A DNA stretch of 6,502 nucleotides from assembly GCA_964634755.1 (NCBI GenBank), contig CAZWJH010000115.1, forward strand, positions 1 through 6,502, read 5' to 3'. Source of the stretch: JALXDT01 sp964634755 (GTDB taxonomy: Bacteria > Acidobacteriota > Aminicenantia > JAMOAD01). The position numbers and the translations under genes are program-made. Positions 5,880 to 6,502 of this stretch are shown in pieces. How positions within the stretch are numbered: position 1 is the first letter of the stretch; each line of letters starts with the position of its first letter. The notes beneath the pieces were generated by a model. That model had not been told where the DNA came from. It was given only the letters and a program-made list of their open reading frames with translations, and did not search any database.

Positions 5880-5895
5880 ATAACCTATAGGTTAT
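5880..5895. promoter_or_regulatory. Palindromic activator site 3 (distal, perfect palindrome)
   Basis: ATAACCTATAGGTTAT is a perfect 16-bp palindrome, the best copy of the three, about 204 bp upstream of the predicted start. It lies 21 bp (two helical turns) from site 2, so two dimers would sit on the same DNA face, as is common for sigma-54 activators. It is only about 30 bp beyond the stop codon of the activator gene. Confidence 0.65.
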
Positions 5896-5924
5896 ATATA
5901 ATCAGATTTTGACATTTCTATTAT

Positions 5925-6502
5925 CTACACTTTTAAATTATACTTATGTAAAAGCGATATGAATTTTTTATAATCCCCTTTATCAAGGTTCATCTTCCTT
6001 ATAGCCTCTTTATAGCTACTTACAGAATTAATATAATACTTTCTTATCACCTCTTTTACCTCTTCCCTCTTTATATCCCTATCTATAAACCTCCTCCATA
6101 CAACTTCCCAAAAACTCCCTCCACTCTCTATCTCTTCTATTAGCTTTTCTACCGTTTCATTTGTTTTATCGTTTCCTTTACCTTCCAATCTCCTACATCC
6201 ACACCCATTTATATGATTCCATAAACACTCCTCTATCTCATCTCCTATCTCCTCCCCATCAAGCTCTACACTCGCTCTCTTTAATACCTGTATCAGCTCC
6301 CTTATATTCCCCATCCACTCATGGTTTAATAAAACCTCCATTCCATCTTCATTCAGCCTTTTTCCCCTCAGTAAATATTCATAATGCTCTATTAATCTTT
6401 TTATCCTATCTTTGTCCTCTCTCAATGGCTTTAACTCTATTATAAATGTCGATAACCTGTAATACAAATCCCTCCTGAACCTTCCCCTCTTTATCTCCTC
6501 TC
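5925..6502 (-). CDS. Sigma-54-dependent transcriptional activator (enhancer-binding protein), C-terminal part
   Basis: The frame is open at the window edge and about 192 codons are visible. The first residues, RGRFRRDLYYRLSTFIIELKPLRE, match the end of the NtrC-family AAA+ domain (FRxDLYYRL...LPPLRER). The WMGNIREL that follows corresponds to the WPGNVREL arginine-sensor motif. These proteins hydrolyse ATP to remodel sigma-54 RNA polymerase. A linker rich in Glu and Lys, with a Cys-Gly-Cys, leads to a C-terminal helical DNA-binding region (about the last 60 residues) with SSYKEAIRKMNL and DYKKFISLLHKYNL. It resembles the Fis-type helix-turn-helix in position but is a diverged form. The sensory N-terminal domain is outside the window, so its signal is unknown. 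Phased palindromes and a sigma-54 promoter immediately downstream make it the probable activator of the radical SAM operon (inference). An alternative in-frame TTG near 6467 is not a real start, because the conserved motif begins before it. Confidence 0.9.
   Translation of the reverse strand, partial: EEIKRGRFRRDLYYRLSTFIIELKPLREDKDRIKRLIEHYEYLLRGKRLNEDGMEVLLNHEWMGNIRELIQVLKRASVELDGEEIGDEIEECLWNHINGCGCRRLEGKGNDKTNETVEKLIEEIESGGSFWEVVWRRFIDRDIKREEVKEVIRKYYINSVSSYKEAIRKMNLDKGDYKKFISLLHKYNLKV

Noticed and set aside
6161..6445. 94-codon plus-strand frame opposite the activator gene
   Set aside because: It is the antisense of a clear NtrC-family coding region. Its Ser/Pro/His/Leu-rich composition reflects the complement of that gene.

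Overview
This window is an AT-rich bacterial stretch in which every gene I can support lies on the minus strand. It therefore reads from the right edge (6502) to the left edge (1). I cannot name the organism. A sigma-54 activator, 'GQGPGE'-type six-bladed beta-propeller proteins and intergenic AAAGT heptad arrays suggest a poorly characterised, probably Gram-negative-type lineage, but this is only an impression.

Layout in the direction of transcription. (1) 6502-5925: the C-terminal part of an NtrC-family sigma-54 enhancer-binding protein, open at the window edge. (2) 5924-5596: a gene-free control region with three copies of a 16-bp palindrome (consensus ATAACCTATnGGTTAT) spaced about 2 and 7 helical turns apart. 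About 75 bp further downstream is a textbook -24/-12 sigma-54 promoter, TGGCACG-N4-TTGC. (3) 5595-4264: a radical SAM/SPASM peptide-modifying enzyme. (4) 4267-4112: a 51-residue ORF in ATGA overlap with the enzyme gene. It has a perfect Shine-Dalgarno sequence and a Cys/Trp/Tyr-rich C-terminal half, so it is a good candidate RiPP precursor. (5) 4109-4072: a 14-bp stem-loop starting 2 nt after the precursor stop codon. (6) 4051-3074 and 3077-2028: two secreted beta-propeller-like proteins. (7) 2031-385: a peptide/lipid-type ABC exporter half-transporter without a peptidase domain. (8) 384-121: non-coding DNA with two facing arrays of AAAGT/ACTTT heptads, one of which supplies the last codons of the ABC gene. 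(9) 120-1: a sigma-70-type promoter and the first 20 codons of an unidentified gene.

Working model (inference). The activator, or a homologue of it, binds the phased palindromes and opens the sigma-54 promoter. The resulting mRNA carries the modifying enzyme, the precursor, two exported propellers and an exporter. All cistrons are overlapping or nearly so, apart from the single gap filled by the stem-loop. The stem-loop probably sets a high precursor-to-downstream-gene ratio. The precursor is not like any RiPP precursor family I recognise, and the combination of sigma-54 control, radical SAM/SPASM enzyme, CxC-containing precursor, paired propellers and peptidase-less exporter is the system of interest here.
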